A DNA stretch of 64,000 nt, from contig NZ_RKQK01000001.1 of the NCBI RefSeq assembly GCF_003814915.1, positions 124,001 through 188,000 on the forward strand, written 5' to 3'. The DNA is from Pacificibacter maritimus. Lineage in GTDB: Bacteria; Pseudomonadota; Alphaproteobacteria; Rhodobacterales; Rhodobacteraceae. The notes beneath the pieces were generated by a model. It was given only the letters and a program-made list of their open reading frames with translations, did not search any database and was not told the origin of the DNA. Every line of letters begins with the position of its first letter. Position 1 is the first letter of the stretch. Positions 62,768 to 64,000 of the stretch are shown in pieces. The position numbers and the translations under genes are program-made.

Positions 62768-64000
62768 ATGCCCGATCTTTTGATTGAATTGTTTTCCGAA
62801 GAAATTCCAGCGCGTATGCAAAAACGTGCCGCTGAGGATTTGAAAAAAATGGTCACAGACGGCCTTGTTGAAGCGGGTTTGACCTATGCTTCTGCGGGGG
62901 CTTTTGCCACGCCGCGCCGCCTTGTGTTGTCCATCGAAGATCTTCTGGCCCAAAGCCCGACCACGGTCGAAGAACGCAAAGGCCCCCGCGTTGACGCCCC
63001 CGAAAAAGCCCTGACAGGTTTCTTGCGCGGCGCAGGTGTGGCCAAGGAAGATTTGGAAATCCGTGATGAGAAAAAGGGCCAAGTTTACTTTGCCAAAATC
63101 ACCAAAAAAGGCCGCCCTGCTGCGCCGATTATTGCAGAGGTTTTGGAAAATGCGATCCGCAATTTCCCATGGCCAAAGTCAATGCGTTGGGGCACAGGTA
63201 GCCTAAAATGGGTGCGTCCTTTGCATTCGATCTTGTGCATCTTGAGCGCTGAAGATGGTGCCGAAGTGGTTGCACTTGAGGTCGATGGCATCAAAGTTGG
63301 CAAATCCACGCGCGGTCACCGTTTCATGGCGCCAGACGCCTTTGATGTGAATAATTTCGATGATTACAGCAACAAGTTGAAATCCGCATTCGTGATGCTC
63401 GACGCCAATGAACGTGCTGATCACATCTGGCATGATGCGACGAACCAAGCCTTTGCGCAAGGGTTGGAAGTGGTTGAAGACAAAGGTCTTTTGGCCGAAG
63501 TCGCAGGGCTGGTCGAATGGCCCGTTGTGTTGATGGGCAATATTGGCGCAGACTTTTTAAACCTGCCGCCAGAGGTATTGCAGACCTCGATGAAAGAACA
63601 CCAAAAGTTCTTTTCCGTGCGCAATCCCAAAACGGGACGCATTGAAAAATTCGTCACGGTTGCCAACCGTGAAACCGCAGACCAAGGCGCGACGATTTTG
63701 GCAGGCAACGAAAAAGTGCTTTCTGCGCGCTTGGCCGATGCAAAATTTTTCTGGGATAATGACATCCGCACCGTGGAGCGTGAGGGCTTCGAAGCCATGG
63801 CCGCGCCTTTGGCCAATGTCACATTCCACAACAAACTTGGCAGCCAAGCCGATCGCATTGGACGCATTGCGGCTTTGGCCCGCGAAATCGCGCCTATTGT
63901 GGGCGCCGATGCGGATGAAGCAGAGCTGGCAGCCAAAGTGGTCAAGGCCGATCTGTCCTCTGAAATGGTCTATGAATTCCCAGAATTGCAAGGGATCATG
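62768..64000 (+). CDS. glyS: Glycyl-tRNA synthetase beta subunit (cut by window edge)
   Basis: An open frame of 411 codons from the ATG at 62768 to the end of the window, without a stop. The N-terminus MPDLLIELFSEEIPARMQ is the invariant start of the GlyRS beta chain. AAGGATAGAACC precedes it. FPWPKSMRWGTGSLKWVRPLHS, and DTKFFWDND-like DAKFFWDNDIRT are further landmarks. The beta subunit recognises tRNA-Gly and carries the HD-like and anticodon-binding domains in the part outside the window. About 40 percent of the gene is missing if it has the usual length of about 690 residues. Confidence 0.95.
   Translation, partial: MPDLLIELFSEEIPARMQKRAAEDLKKMVTDGLVEAGLTYASAGAFATPRRLVLSIEDLLAQSPTTVEERKGPRVDAPEKALTGFLRGAGVAKEDLEIRDEKKGQVYFAKITKKGRPAAPIIAEVLENAIRNFPWPKSMRWGTGSLKWVRPLHSILCILSAEDGAEVVALEVDGIKVGKSTRGHRFMAPDAFDVNNFDDYSNKLKSAFVMLDANERADHIWHDATNQAFAQGLEVVEDKGLLAEVAGLVEWPVVLMGNIGADFLNLPPEVLQTSMKEHQKFFSVRNPKTGRIEKFVTVANRETADQGATILAGNEKVLSARLADAKFFWDNDIRTVEREGFEAMAAPLANVTFHNKLGSQADRIGRIAALAREIAPIVGADADEAELAAKVVKADLSSEMVYEFPELQGIM

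Overview
The window reads as a stretch of chromosome from a member of the Rhodobacteraceae (Roseobacter group, Alphaproteobacteria). The evidence is gene content and order: a phaZ / phaC-phaP-phaR polyhydroxybutyrate cluster with PhaR-type operators, pyrG-secG, hflK-hflC-degP, ftsY followed by a DMT permease and ispZ, glyQ and glyS flanking a small membrane protein, and several small families typical of this group (DUF2842, DUF2177, DUF692/DUF2063). G+C looks close to one half by eye, low for the family; I did not compute it. I see no rRNA, tRNA, IS element, prophage, CRISPR array or plasmid function. Almost all genes look intact. The first (folA) and last (glyS) run off the window.

Layout. 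1-5.2 kb: folA end, two small envelope proteins, an SGNH esterase, a cold-shock protein, a Spx/ArsC-like protein, and a four-gene minus-strand bufferin operon (bufA precursor, bufB DUF692 enzyme, bufC DUF2063 partner, bufD DoxX) that should make a copper-binding modified peptide. 5.4-9.1 kb: thrS and two alpha/beta hydrolases, one with Asp at the nucleophile elbow. 9.1-13.7 kb: the PHB cycle. 13.8-16.0 kb: a LysR regulator and an orphan DegT-family aminotransferase. 16.1-19.4 kb: a complete polar amino-acid ABC importer. 19.6-23.0 kb: TerB-like protein, PPK2, a divergent LysE exporter/Lrp regulator pair around a striking palindrome, and PaiB. 23.0-28.3 kb: pyrG, secG, an orphan membrane protein, a GNAT enzyme, purA, DUF2842. 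28.4-31.1 kb: a 906-codon acidic protein with 21 identical in-frame copies of a 9-bp repeat. 31.2-36.1 kb: thiamine pyrophosphokinase, DUF454, rpiA, a Sel1-like secreted protein and glutathione reductase.

36.2-40.1 kb: hflK-hflC and a DegP/MucD protease. 40.1-46.2 kb: a peptidoglycan-binding lipoprotein, a 2Fe-2S ferredoxin fused by stop/start overlap to a secreted FG-GAP-like protein, purU, purD and xseA. 46.2-52.8 kb: a small secreted protein, an AlkB-type alkane monooxygenase, ftsY, a GNAT-like protein, a DMT permease, ispZ, a DUF900-type lipoprotein hydrolase and a GST. 52.8-55.6 kb: metZ behind an unusual attenuator-like leader, and folE2. 55.7-59.1 kb: a small secreted protein, a PepSY membrane protein and a TrkH-type potassium transporter. 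59.2-64 kb: a SPOR/peptidoglycan-binding protein with a trypsin-like domain that has lost all three catalytic residues, then glyQ, a small membrane protein and glyS.

Most worth following up: the bufferin operon and its intercistronic hairpin; the metZ leader, where a terminator lies across a 20-codon reading frame just before the gene; the degenerate protease; the Lrp/LysE palindrome that holds both -10 boxes and implies a leaderless mRNA; and the perfect VAE repeat array. Identifications rest on reading motifs and on family knowledge; no database search was run.
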